DNA of 64,000 nt from Thermomonas alba. GTDB taxonomy: Bacteria > Pseudomonadota > Gammaproteobacteria > Xanthomonadales > Xanthomonadaceae. The DNA is taken from positions 310,001 through 374,000 of the forward strand of contig NZ_JAJOZU010000001.1 of assembly GCF_022419205.1 (NCBI RefSeq), in the 5' to 3' direction. Below are positions 30,965 to 40,395 of the stretch, one piece after another (position 1 is the stretch's first letter; each line of letters opens with the position of its first letter). Both the position numbers and the translations under genes were made by a program. Under the pieces are notes generated by a model. It did not search any database. It worked only from the letters and a program-made list of their open reading frames with translations, and was not told the origin of the DNA.

Positions 30965-32116
30965 CTAGGCCACCTGGCCTGCGTCCAGCTCGGCTTGCGC
31001 GAGCGCATCGAGAAAGCCGGCCATGGCGGGGGCGAAGCGCGCCTGGTCTACCAGGAACGCATCGTGGCCCTGCGGCGAGGGCATCGCCAGAAAGCGCGTC
31101 TGGCAACCGGCCTGACGCAGCCCGGCGGCGATTTCCTCCTGCTGCTGGATCGGGAACAGGATGTCGGTCCTGACCCCGATCACCAACGCTTGCCGCACGC
31201 CGCTGATCGCGGCGAGCGCCGCCTGTGGGTCGCCGCCGTGGGCTTCGCCGAGGTCGAACCAGTCCATCGAGCGGCTCAGGTACAGGTAGCTATTGGGATC
31301 GAACGTATGCACGAAACGGCGCGCGTGCCCTTCCAGATAGCGCTCGACTTCGAACTCCAGCCCGAACGGATCATCGTCCCGGCGCTCCGCGTCCAGCCGC
31401 ACGCGGCCGAAGCGGCCATCCCATTCCAGCGCCGAGCGGTAGGTGATGACGCCCAGCTTGCGCGCCATGCGCATGCCGTTTTCCGGGTAGGTGCCGGCGG
31501 CCTCGTAGTCGCCGTCGCGCCACTCCGGGTCGAGCCGGATCGCCTCCCGCTGCAGCGAGCGGATCGCGATCGAGAATGGCAGCGCGCGCGCCGCGCCGCA
31601 AATGTTCACGTGGCTGCGGGCGATGCCGGGATGGCGCGCCAGCAGCGCGAGCGCGCTCATGCCGCCCATCGAGTTGCCGATCACGCAGGCCAGTTGCGCG
31701 ATGCCCAGCCCGCGCACCAGCGCGGCTGCGGCATCGGCGATGTCTTCGATCGACAAGGCCGGAAAGTCGAGCCGGTAGGGCGTGCCGGTGGCCGGATCCG
31801 GCGAGGCTGGGCCGGTGCTGCCCTTGCAGCTGCCGAGCGCGTTCACGCAGATCACGAACCAGCGACGGGTATCGATCGGCTTGCCCGGGCCGATCATCCA
31901 CTCCCACCAGCCGGGCGCCGGGTTGTCGGCATGGCTGGCGGCGTGCGCGTCCGGCGACATGCCGGTGAGGAGGAGGATGGCGTTGCCGCCCGCCGCGTCC
32001 AACTGGCCCCAGGTTTCATAGGCCAGGCGCGCGCCATGCAGCATGCCGCCACGCTTCATCGGGAACGGCGATGGCAGCGCGAACCAGCGGGTGCCGGGAG
32101 GGATGAACTCGGCCAT
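30965..32116 (-). CDS. metX: MetX-family O-acyltransferase (probable serine O-succinyltransferase)
   Basis: This 383-residue alpha/beta hydrolase has its nucleophile Ser149 in GNSMGGMSAL, Asp in RTDILFPIQQQEEI and His in PQGHDAFL. The N-terminus MAEFIPPGTRWFALPSPFPMKRGG and the segment NALGSCKGSTGPAS read like xanthomonad MetX proteins. From memory, these were reassigned as L-serine O-succinyltransferases acting in cysteine synthesis rather than homoserine acetyltransferases. Which substrate applies here cannot be proved from sequence. I chose ATG 32116 by family comparison; the frame is open to 32155. It stands alone, upstream of tRNA-Leu. Confidence 0.82.
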   Translation of the reverse strand: MAEFIPPGTRWFALPSPFPMKRGGMLHGARLAYETWGQLDAAGGNAILLLTGMSPDAHAASHADNPAPGWWEWMIGPGKPIDTRRWFVICVNALGSCKGSTGPASPDPATGTPYRLDFPALSIEDIADAAAALVRGLGIAQLACVIGNSMGGMSALALLARHPGIARSHVNICGAARALPFSIAIRSLQREAIRLDPEWRDGDYEAAGTYPENGMRMARKLGVITYRSALEWDGRFGRVRLDAERRDDDPFGLEFEVERYLEGHARRFVHTFDPNSYLYLSRSMDWFDLGEAHGGDPQAALAAISGVRQALVIGVRTDILFPIQQQEEIAAGLRQAGCQTRFLAMPSPQGHDAFLVDQARFAPAMAGFLDALAQAELDAGQVA

Positions 32117-32261
32117 GAGAAGAGGGGCGGAGAGCGGGAGCCGGTGTCCCATCATCCCCCAGCGGCGGCCATATCGACATACCGAATCGGCATTTCGGCA
32201 TGAACGATCCGCAGGCAGCGGCTTGCATCCAAACGCGGAGCCTGCGCGTCAGTGCGGGCTC

Positions 32262-33263
32262 TCAGCGCGGCCCGATCACCAGCGCGATGGGCTGACGGGC
32301 CGGCAGCGTCACCCGCACCGGCGCCGATTCGGGATCGTCGTCCTGGCGCATGGCCTGGCCGCTGGCCGATAGCCGCGCCACCAGTTCCACCTCGCGCAGC
32401 TGCGACAGCCTGAGGGTGGGCATCGGGCTGTCGGCATCGCTGAGCTGGACTTCCAGCGGCAGCGCGCTGGCCGGATGCTTCTGCACCGCTACCGGCATCG
32501 GCGGGCCGCCGATTTGGCGGGCGATCACGAAGACTGCGGCATTCGGCGGCAGCTGTCCCCGCGCGGCCAGCGCGGGATCCAGGGAGACCTTCACGGACAG
32601 CAGCGGTGCCGGTGCGGCAGGTTCTGCCAGTGGCGCCAGGCCGGCCTGCGCGCGGGCGGCATTGATTTCCTTGCGCAGGCTGGACGCCGTGGCGGCGTCG
32701 ACCTGCGCTAGCAGCGGCTGCCAGGTGGCGGCGGCCTGCGCGTTTTCGCCGCGCTGGCGCTGCGCCACGCCGAGGAACCAGCGCGCGCGCTGGTGCGCGG
32801 GATTGGCGCGCAGCGCCGATTCGAGCAGGGCGATGGCCTGCGCATCGAAGGCATGTGCCTGGTCTGCCAGCGCCCGCGTCTGCGCCGCCTCGGTGAGAAG
32901 ATCGGCATCATTCGGCGCCAACGCCACCGCCCTGGCGAGGGCATCTCGTGCCTTGCCTGGATCGCCCAGCCGCAGGTAGGCCTGCCCGAGCAGGGCCCAG
33001 CCTTCCACTTGCCGTGGATCTCGCGCCAGCACCGTCTGCAGCTGCGCCACCGCCTCTTGCAGAGTGCGCGGAGGCTGTCGCGCAGCCGCATCCAGCGCGT
33101 GCGGCGTGCCCAGCAGGCGATAGAGCAGGGCGGCGGATGTCAGCGTCACCAGACCGATGCCCAGTGCCACCCCGCGCGCCTGCGGCCATAGCGGCCGCAG
33201 CAGGGTGGCCAGCACCAGCACGCCCAGAATCAGCGAGAGGACAAGGAACGCGGCCATCACCAT
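32262..33263 (-). CDS. ccmI: Cytochrome c maturation protein CcmI (CycH)
   Basis: This 333-residue protein has two N-terminal membrane helices (residues about 1-55), a cytoplasmic or periplasmic connection, then TPR repeats (EAVAQLQTVLARDPRQVEGWALLGQAYLRLGDPGKARDALARAVALAPND). The C-terminal beta domain is LLSVKVSLDPALAARGQLPPNAAVFVIARQ, as in CcmI/CycH. It holds apocytochrome c for haem ligation together with CcmF and CcmH. The start is ATG 33263 or 33257, overlapping the CcmH stop codon. It is the last gene of the ccm operon. Confidence 0.9.
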   Translation of the reverse strand: MVMAAFLVLSLILGVLVLATLLRPLWPQARGVALGIGLVTLTSAALLYRLLGTPHALDAAARQPPRTLQEAVAQLQTVLARDPRQVEGWALLGQAYLRLGDPGKARDALARAVALAPNDADLLTEAAQTRALADQAHAFDAQAIALLESALRANPAHQRARWFLGVAQRQRGENAQAAATWQPLLAQVDAATASSLRKEINAARAQAGLAPLAEPAAPAPLLSVKVSLDPALAARGQLPPNAAVFVIARQIGGPPMPVAVQKHPASALPLEVQLSDADSPMPTLRLSQLREVELVARLSASGQAMRQDDDPESAPVRVTLPARQPIALVIGPR

Positions 33264-33703
33264 TCCTGCCCGTCGTCGCCATCGGCCGTCGGCACCTCGT
33301 GCCGGCGGCGGCGCACCAGCGCGACCACTACCGCCGCGCCGGCCAGCAGCACCAGGATCGGACCGAGCCACAGCAGCAGGGTGCGGCCCTGCAGCGGTGG
33401 CTGATACAGCACGAACTCACCGTAGCGCTGCACCAGGTAGTCCTTGATCGCCGCGTCGCTCTTGCCCTGGCGCATCAGGTCCAGCACCTCGCGCCGCAGC
33501 TGCAGGGCGATCAGCGCGTTCGAATCGGCCAGCGACTGGTTCTGGCACATCACGCAGCGCAGCTGCACGGTGAGCGCGTGGAAGCGCGCCTCCTCGGTGG
33601 CATCGCGGAACTGCAGCGGCGCGGCGTCGGCCTGCTGGCCTGCTTGGGCGAAGGCGGGCAGCGCGGTCAGCCAGAGCAGGGCGGCGAGCAGGTAGCGGAT
33701 CAT
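33257..33703 (-). CDS. ccmH: Cytochrome c maturation protein CcmH (CycL)
   Basis: This 148-residue protein has a signal/anchor (RYLLAALLWLTALPAFAQA), the thiol motif LRCVMCQNQ with Cys50 and Cys53, and a C-terminal membrane helix (TLLLWLGPILVLLAGAAVVVALV). It keeps the apocytochrome CXXCH cysteines reduced for haem attachment. ATG 33703 overlaps the ccmG stop codon. The short form without a TPR extension matches a separate CcmI, as found here. Confidence 0.94.
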   Translation of the reverse strand: MIRYLLAALLWLTALPAFAQAGQQADAAPLQFRDATEEARFHALTVQLRCVMCQNQSLADSNALIALQLRREVLDLMRQGKSDAAIKDYLVQRYGEFVLYQPPLQGRTLLLWLGPILVLLAGAAVVVALVRRRRHEVPTADGDDGQEW

Positions 33704-34245
33704 CGCCCGGCCTCGATCTTCGCCAGCAGCGGCAGCAGTTCCTGGGTGATGATGGCGTCGGTCAGCGGCCCGACGTGCTTCCAGCGCACGATGCCCTTGC
33801 CATCGACCAGGAAGGTTTCCGGCGCGCCGTACACGCCCCAGTCCAGCGCGGTGCGGCCTTCGACGTCGGACAGCACGACCATGTACGGGTTGCCGAACTG
33901 CTCCAGCCAGCGCAGCGCGTCGCTGCGTTCGTCCTTCCAGTTGTAGCCGACCACGCGCACGCGCTTGCTCTCGGCGAACCGGGTCAGCACCGGGTGCTCG
34001 ACCCGGCATTCCACGCACCAGCTGCCCCACACGTTGAGCAGGAACGGCTGGCCGCGCAGGTCGGAGAGCTTCACCACATAGGCAGGATCGTGCAGCACCG
34101 GCAGCGCGAAATCGGGTGCCGGCTTGCCGATCAGCGGCGAGGGCAGGGCGTCGCGGTCGGGCTTGCGGCTCAGCCACACTCCGGCGGCGAGCAGCGCGGC
34201 GAGCAGCGCGAAGATGGCCAGCGGCAGCCAGCGCGAGGCTTTCAT
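33700..34245 (-). CDS. ccmG: Thiol:disulfide interchange protein CcmG/DsbE
   Basis: This 181-residue periplasmic thioredoxin-like protein is held by an N-terminal helix (residues 5-25). The active site WCVEC has Cys77 and Cys80; GAPETFLVDGKGIVRWKHVGPL contains the cis-Pro loop. It passes electrons to CcmH and the apocytochrome. It sits in the ccm operon with ATGA-type overlaps on both sides. Confidence 0.95.
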   Translation of the reverse strand: MKASRWLPLAIFALLAALLAAGVWLSRKPDRDALPSPLIGKPAPDFALPVLHDPAYVVKLSDLRGQPFLLNVWGSWCVECRVEHPVLTRFAESKRVRVVGYNWKDERSDALRWLEQFGNPYMVVLSDVEGRTALDWGVYGAPETFLVDGKGIVRWKHVGPLTDAIITQELLPLLAKIEAGR

Positions 34246-36164
34246 GCGGTGTTTGCCTCCTTCGGGGTGCGGTGGAAGCGGCGATCCAGCGCGGTCACGG
34301 CGCCTCCCAGCGCCATCAGCAGCGCACCGGCCCAGATCCAGCGCACGAACGGTTTGACGTACAGGCGCACGGCCCAGGCTTGATCGCCCAGTGGCTCACC
34401 GAGCGCGACGTACACGTCGGCCAAGGCGCCGGGGGCGATCGCCGTCTCGGTCATCACCTGGCCGCCGGCCAGGTAGCGGCGTTTTTCCGGATGCAGCGTG
34501 GCGAGCGGGCGGCCGTCTTCGTCCACCTGCACGGTGGCGTAATCGGAGGTGTAGTTCGGCCCCTGCAGCGCGCGGGTGCCCTCGAAGCGGAACGCATAGC
34601 GGCCCAGGGTCACGCGCTCGCCTGGTTTCATCGCCAGCTCGTGCTGGCGGCCCAGTCCTTCGACCAGCAGCGCGCCGATCAGGAATACCGCGATGCCGAA
34701 ATGGGCCAGGCTCATGCCCCACATTTCCAGGGTCAGCCGCCCGCTGGCGCGCAGCCGCGTCCACACGAAGCGCAGCGTGCCGGCCGCCACCCAGGCCGCG
34801 CCGAGCAGCCCGGCGGCGGTCTTCCAGCGCCCCTGCGGGGCAAGCACGAACGCGATCGCGCCAAGCACCAGCGCCAGCACCGCCCACGGCGCCAGCAGCC
34901 GCAGCGGGGTGGCCATGTCCTCGCGCTGCCAGCGGGTCAGCGGGCCCAGCGGGAGCAGCGCCACCAGCGGCGCCATCAGCAGGGTGAACAGGGTGGCGAA
35001 GTAGGGCGGCCCGACCGAGATCTTGCCCAGCTCCAGCGCATCGGCCAGCAGCGGGTACAGGGTGCCCAGCAGCACCATCGCGCAGGCGCTGGCCAGCAGC
35101 AGGTTGTTGATCAGCAGCAGGGTTTCGCGCGAGCCGGCGCTGAACGGCTTGCCGGCGGCCTCGGGCGCGCGCAGGGCATACAGCAGCAGCGAGCCGCCGA
35201 CCACGAGGCCGAGGAAGACCAGCACGAACAGACCGCGCCCGGGGTCGGCCGCGAATGCGTGCACGCTGGTCAGCACGCCGGAGCGCACCAGGAAGGTACC
35301 CAGCAGCGACAGCGAGAATGCGGCGATCGCCAGCAGCAGGGTCCAGCCGCCGAAGCTGCCGCGCTTTTCGGTCACCGCCTGCGAATGCAGCAGCGCCGCG
35401 CCGACCAGCCACGGCATGAAGCTGGCATTCTCCACCGGATCCCAGAACCACCAGCCGCCCCAGCCCAGTTCGTAATAGGCCCACCAGCTGCCGAGGGCGA
35501 TGCCGAGGGTCAGGAAGGCCCAGGCGACATTCGTCCAGGGGCGCGCCCAGCGCAGCCACTGCGCGTCGATGCGGCCTTCCAGCAGCGCCGCGATGGCGAA
35601 CGCGAACGGCACCGAAAAGCCGACGTAGCCGGCATACAGCAGCGGCGGGTGCATGATCAGCCCCGGGTCCTGCAGCAGCGGGTTGAGGTCGCGCCCGTCG
35701 CTGGGCGCCGGCAGCAGCCGCATGAACGGGTTGCTGGTGAAGATCAGGAACGCCAGGAAACCGGTCGCCACGATCCCCAGCACGCCCAGCACGCGCGCGA
35801 CCACCGCAAGCGGCAGACGGCTGGAAAAGCGCGCCAGCGCGGCGGTCCACAGCGCCAGCACCAGCGCCCACAGCAGCAGCGAGCCTTCATGCGCGCCCCA
35901 CACCGCGGTGTAGCGATACACCGTCGGCAGCAGGGAGTTGGCGTTTTCAGCCACGTAGCGCACCGAAAAATCGGCAGTGAGAAAGGCGTGGGTGAGCAGC
36001 ACGAACGCCAGCCCCACCAGCAGCAGCTGCATGTAGGCGGCCGGCCGCGCCACCGCCATCAGCGCCGGCTCACCGCGCCAGGCGCCGAGCAGCGGCAGCA
36101 GCGCCTGCAGCGCCGCCACCAGCAGCGCGAGGATCAGCGCGACTTGCCCCAGCTCCGGCAGCAT
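34242..36164 (-). CDS. ccmF: Haem lyase subunit CcmF
   Basis: This 640-residue protein has about 15 membrane helices. It contains the tryptophan-rich haem-handling motif WGGWWFWDPVENASFMPW and conserved His residues in GAHEGSLLLWALVL and HPPLLYAGY. With CcmH and CcmI it ligates haem from CcmE to apocytochrome c. It overlaps ccmE by one base and ccmG by four. A 714-residue open frame on the opposite strand is only its shadow. Confidence 0.96.
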   Translation of the reverse strand: MLPELGQVALILALLVAALQALLPLLGAWRGEPALMAVARPAAYMQLLLVGLAFVLLTHAFLTADFSVRYVAENANSLLPTVYRYTAVWGAHEGSLLLWALVLALWTAALARFSSRLPLAVVARVLGVLGIVATGFLAFLIFTSNPFMRLLPAPSDGRDLNPLLQDPGLIMHPPLLYAGYVGFSVPFAFAIAALLEGRIDAQWLRWARPWTNVAWAFLTLGIALGSWWAYYELGWGGWWFWDPVENASFMPWLVGAALLHSQAVTEKRGSFGGWTLLLAIAAFSLSLLGTFLVRSGVLTSVHAFAADPGRGLFVLVFLGLVVGGSLLLYALRAPEAAGKPFSAGSRETLLLINNLLLASACAMVLLGTLYPLLADALELGKISVGPPYFATLFTLLMAPLVALLPLGPLTRWQREDMATPLRLLAPWAVLALVLGAIAFVLAPQGRWKTAAGLLGAAWVAAGTLRFVWTRLRASGRLTLEMWGMSLAHFGIAVFLIGALLVEGLGRQHELAMKPGERVTLGRYAFRFEGTRALQGPNYTSDYATVQVDEDGRPLATLHPEKRRYLAGGQVMTETAIAPGALADVYVALGEPLGDQAWAVRLYVKPFVRWIWAGALLMALGGAVTALDRRFHRTPKEANTA

Positions 36165-36652
36165 CAGCGCGAGCCCTCGGCGGGCAGCGTCGACGCGGAT
36201 GGCACCTGGTGCTTGCGGTGCGCAGCCGCCATTTTGTCGGCCACTTCCTTGGGCATGTAGGTCTCATCGTGCTTGGCCAGCACCTGCTCGGCCACGAACA
36301 CGTTGCCATGCATGCGCCCAGTGGCGATCACCGACTGCTTCTCGCGGAACAGGTCGGGCAGGATGCCGGTATAGACCACCGGCAGGCGGGCATCGCCGTC
36401 ATCCACCTCGAAATGCGCTTCCAGCGAGCCAGGAGCACGTTTGAACGAGCCGGCGGCCACCATCCCGCCCAGCCGGAACTTCGCCTGGCCATTGCGCACG
36501 TTTTCGCCGGCGCTGCCGTCGAGCACCTCGTGCGGGGTATACAGATAGGCGACATTGCGCTGCAGGGCGAGCGCGATCAGCGTGGTGGCCAGAGCGGCGG
36601 CGGCCAGCACGGCAAAAATCAGCAGCAGGCGGCGTTTGCGAGTGGGGTGCAT
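36164..36652 (-). CDS. ccmE: Periplasmic haem chaperone CcmE
   Basis: This 162-residue protein has an N-terminal membrane anchor (residues 8-30) and an OB-fold periplasmic domain. The covalent haem-binding site is His128 in [10 protein letters not shown], with Tyr132. It receives haem from CcmC/CcmD and hands it to CcmF. It is in the ccm operon, ten bases after ccmD. Confidence 0.96.
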   Translation of the reverse strand: MHPTRKRRLLLIFAVLAAAALATTLIALALQRNVAYLYTPHEVLDGSAGENVRNGQAKFRLGGMVAAGSFKRAPGSLEAHFEVDDGDARLPVVYTGILPDLFREKQSVIATGRMHGNVFVAEQVLAKHDETYMPKEVADKMAAAHRKHQVPSASTLPAEGSR

Positions 36653-36661
36653 GGAATCGGG

Positions 36662-36838
36662 TCAGTCGCGCTGGAGGGGAGCATCGGCTGTCGCGTGGGC
36701 GACCGCTTGCCGCGCACGGCGCGAGCGGAGGATCGTGCGCAACGCGCGGCGCAGCTGCAGGCGCGGGACGATGAAGTCCCACAGCAGGAACACGGCGAAT
36801 ACCGTATAGGCGGCGATGACGTAGTCGCGGTAGCTCAT
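36662..36838 (-). CDS. ccmD: Haem exporter subunit CcmD
   Basis: This 58-residue single-pass membrane protein begins MSYRDYVIAAYTVFAVFLLWDFIVP and has a basic tail (RRALRTILRSRRARQ), the usual CcmD form. It helps release holo-CcmE from the CcmABC complex. ATG 36838 overlaps the ccmC stop codon by four bases. It is easily lost in gene finding because it is short. Confidence 0.92.
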   Translation of the reverse strand: MSYRDYVIAAYTVFAVFLLWDFIVPRLQLRRALRTILRSRRARQAVAHATADAPLQRD

Positions 36839-37590
36839 TCGGCGCGTCCCGTAGCGGCGAGTTTGGCCACCCAGTCCTTGCCGGCTTCGCGACGCAGATT
36901 GTCGGCGCGCGCGCGCGCCAGCAGCGAGCCGAGGAACCACAGCTTGGTTCCGACCAGCATCCACACCAGCGGCGGCAGCATGCTCGCATCCATGCTGGAA
37001 GGGCCGAACAGGCGGATGGTCTGGCCCTGGTGCAGCGAGTTCCACCACACCACCGACCAGCGGATCACCGGCAGCAGGGCGACGCCGACGATGGCCAGCA
37101 GGCCAGCGGCGCGCGCGGCGTTGCGGCGGTCGTCGATCGCCGCGTACAGGCCGATCACGCCCAGGTACAGGAACAGCAGGATCAGCTCGGTGGTCAGGCG
37201 CGGGTCCCAGTCCCACCAGGTCCCCCACATCGGCTTGCCCCAGATCGAGCCGGTGGCCAGGGTCACCGCGGTGAAGCCGGCCCCGGCGGGCGCGCAGGCC
37301 ATCGCCAGGATCTCGCACAGCTTGATCCGCCAGATCAAGCCGATCGCCGCATACACCGCCATCAGCGCGAATACCGCCATGCTCATCCAGGCCGCAGGGA
37401 CATGGATGTAGAAGATGCGGAAGGCATCGCCCTGCTGATAATCGGCAGGCACTTGCCACAGCGCGCCATAAGCGCCATACAGCATCGTCACGATCCCGAG
37501 TCCATAGCCCCAGGGCGACCAGCGCGCGGCAAAGCGGTCGAAGGTCGGAGGCGAGCCGAGTTGGTGGAACCAGCGGATCAGCGGATGCAT
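36835..37590 (-). CDS. ccmC: Haem exporter protein CcmC
   Basis: This 251-residue protein has six membrane helices. It carries the haem-handling WWD motif in GTWWDWDPRLTTELIL and the axial His regions YIHVPAAWMS and NSLHQG. It loads haem onto CcmE. It starts 173 bases after the ccmB stop codon, the only sizeable gap in the operon. That gap contains an FNR-like box. Confidence 0.96.
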   Translation of the reverse strand: MHPLIRWFHQLGSPPTFDRFAARWSPWGYGLGIVTMLYGAYGALWQVPADYQQGDAFRIFYIHVPAAWMSMAVFALMAVYAAIGLIWRIKLCEILAMACAPAGAGFTAVTLATGSIWGKPMWGTWWDWDPRLTTELILLFLYLGVIGLYAAIDDRRNAARAAGLLAIVGVALLPVIRWSVVWWNSLHQGQTIRLFGPSSMDASMLPPLVWMLVGTKLWFLGSLLARARADNLRREAGKDWVAKLAATGRAE

Positions 37591-37739
37591 CAGGGAGGTG
37601 GACGAGTTCCGGCGGACATTGAGGGGCGAGGCCCGCGCAAGGATACCAGCCTGTCCTGGGCCACATGCTCGGACGGGTTTCCGGTCATGCCGGCCTCAGC
37701 GGCAGGCGCGCACTATCCCGCAGCGGCAAGCGGGGTGGT

Positions 37740-37753
37740 TTGATCTGCCTCAA
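37740..37753. promoter_or_regulatory. FNR/Anr-like box between ccmB and ccmC
   Basis: TTGAT-CTGC-CTCAA matches the FNR/Anr consensus TTGATNNNNATCAA at nine of ten positions. It lies in the 173-base gap, about 150 bases before the ccmC start. It could give ccmC-I an oxygen-controlled promoter of its own. Binding is inferred. Confidence 0.45.
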
Positions 37754-37763
37754 GCGAGCGAAA

Positions 37764-38431
37764 TCAGGCATGGCCGATGCGCAGTGCGGCGGCGGCCGTC
37801 GGCGGCGCGAGCAAGAGCGCCAGCACCAGCCCGGCCGCGAGCAGCAGCAGCGCCCCGACCGCATCCAGCCCCTGCGCGTGTGCCGCCACCGCGCCGGCAC
37901 CGAAGACCAGCACTGGCACATACAGCGGTAGCGCCAACAGCGCGACCAGAACGCCGGCGCGACGCATCCCGACGGTCAGTGCTGCGACCACCGCGCCCAG
38001 CAGGCTCAGGGTCGGCGTGCCCAGCAGCAGCGAAGCCAGCAGCACCGGCAGCTGCGCGTGCGGCAGGTGCAGCAGTTCGCCCAGCAGCGGTACCGCCACG
38101 ATCACCGGCAGCGCGGTGGTGGCCCAATGCATCAGGGTGCGTACCAGCACCAGCCACCACAGCGGCACCGGCGCCAGCATCCACTGCTCCAGCGAGCCGT
38201 CTTCGGCATCGCCGCGGAACAGGCCGTCCAGCGCCAGCAGCCCGGCCAGCAGCACCGCCAGCCACAGCACCGCGGAGGCCACCGGCGCCAGCGCGCGCGC
38301 CTCGCCGCCGAGCCCGAGCGCGAACAGCACCACCGTCAGCAGCGCGAACAGCGCCGGTTGCAGGGCATCGCCGCGGCGTGCCCACAGCAGGGCAAGATCA
38401 CGCCGAACGAGCGCGCGCGTCGCCCGCCAGA

Positions 38432-38435
<4 letters not shown>
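37764..38435 (-). CDS. ccmB: Haem exporter protein CcmB
   Basis: This 223-residue membrane protein has six helices and begins [49 protein letters not shown], typical of CcmB. It is the membrane subunit paired with the ATPase CcmA for haem export to CcmE. I chose ATG 38435, overlapping the ccmA stop codon. The open frame runs far upstream to 40541, antisense to the aminotransferase, but that part is spurious. Confidence 0.95.
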
Positions 38436-39088
<653 letters not shown>

Positions 39089-39191
39089 GGCCGGCGATTC
39101 TACGGGATCGCACCGCGCAGCCGGCGGCGGATGCCGCATCCGTGGCGCAGCCCCATGCGTACACTAAATGCCCCTTCAACGCGGCATGGCC

Positions 39192-40340
39192 ATGCACATC
39201 GATTCCAAACTGCCGAAGGTCGGCACCACCATCTTCACCGTGATGTCGCAGCTCGCGGCCGAGCACAGCGCGGTCAATCTCGGCCAGGGCTTCCCCGATT
39301 TCCCGGTGCCCGCGCGCCTGATGGACGCGCTGGGTCGCGCGATGCAGGCCGGCCACAACCAGTACGCGCCGATGACCGGCGTTCCCGCGCTGCGCCAGGC
39401 CATCGCGGCCAAGACCGAGCGCTGCTACGGCTGGCGCCCCGATGCCGAGGCCGAGATCACCGTCACCAGCGGCGCCACCGAGGCGATCTTCAGCGCGATC
39501 CACGCGGTGGTGCGCGCCGGTGAGGACGTGATCGTGCTCGACCCCTGCTACGACTGCTACGAGCCGGCCATCGACCTGGCCGGCGCCAGGGCCGTACACG
39601 TGCCGCTGGACCCGGCGACCTTCGCCCCCGACTGGGACGCGGTGCGCAATGCCATCACCCCGCGCACGCGGATGCTGATAGTCAACAGCCCGCACAACCC
39701 GTCGGGCGCGATGCTGAGCGCGGCCGACATGCAGGCCCTGCAGGACCTCCTGCGCGGGACCGACATCCTGCTGCTCAGCGACGAGGTGTACGAGCACATC
39801 GTGTTCGACGGCGCCCGCCACGAATCCGCGTTGCTGTATCCGGAGCTGCGCGCGCGCGCATTCGTCATTTCCAGCTTCGGCAAGACCTACCACTGCACCG
39901 GCTGGAAGCTCGGCTACTGCATCGCGCCGCCCGCGCTGTCGGCCGAGTTTCGCAAGGTGCACCAGTACAACGTGTTCTGCAGCTTCAATCCGGCGCAGCA
40001 TGCATTCGCGGAGATGATCGAAGCCGAGCCGGGCCATTACGAGACACTGGGCGCGTTCTATCAGGCCAAGCGCGACCGTTTTCGTGAGCACTTGCAGGCG
40101 ACCCGCCTGAAGCCGCTGCCGGTCCCGGGCGGCTATTTCCAGTTGGTGGATTATTCGGCGGTGAGCGATTTGCCGGATGTGGAGTTCGCGCGTTGGCTGA
40201 CGGTGGAGCACGGCGTCACCGGCATCCCGCTGTCGCCGTTCTATGCCGCGCCGCCGCCGGGGCAGCGCCTGCTGCGGCTGTGCTTCGCCAAGAACGACGA
40301 CACCATGAACCTTGCGATGCAGCGCCTGTCCAAGCTGTGA
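39192..40340 (+). CDS. Methionine aminotransferase (YbdL/MtnE-type, class I/II)
   Basis: This PLP aminotransferase is about 382 residues long. It begins SKLPKVGTTIFTVMSQLAAEHSAVNLGQGFPDF, characteristic of YbdL/kynurenine-aminotransferase III-type enzymes. NSPHNPSGAML and the Schiff-base Lys in SSFGKTYHCTGWKLGY follow. YbdL-like enzymes transaminate methionine and are used for 4-methylthio-2-oxobutyrate in methionine salvage with glutamine as donor. The omega-amidase two genes downstream supports this, because it clears 2-oxoglutaramate. The start may be 39168, 39186 or 39192. Confidence 0.88.
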   Translation: MHIDSKLPKVGTTIFTVMSQLAAEHSAVNLGQGFPDFPVPARLMDALGRAMQAGHNQYAPMTGVPALRQAIAAKTERCYGWRPDAEAEITVTSGATEAIFSAIHAVVRAGEDVIVLDPCYDCYEPAIDLAGARAVHVPLDPATFAPDWDAVRNAITPRTRMLIVNSPHNPSGAMLSAADMQALQDLLRGTDILLLSDEVYEHIVFDGARHESALLYPELRARAFVISSFGKTYHCTGWKLGYCIAPPALSAEFRKVHQYNVFCSFNPAQHAFAEMIEAEPGHYETLGAFYQAKRDRFREHLQATRLKPLPVPGGYFQLVDYSAVSDLPDVEFARWLTVEHGVTGIPLSPFYAAPPPGQRLLRLCFAKNDDTMNLAMQRLSKL

Positions 40341-40395
40341 CGGCCGCGCGGGGCGCTGCCGCAGTGATCTGTCCATTCCTACGTCAGAGGGCGCC

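Noticed and set aside
34116-36260. 714-residue open frame on the + strand
   Set aside because: Antisense to ccmF and ccmG; composition (Gln, Arg, His, Gly) is typical of reverse-strand frames in high-GC DNA.
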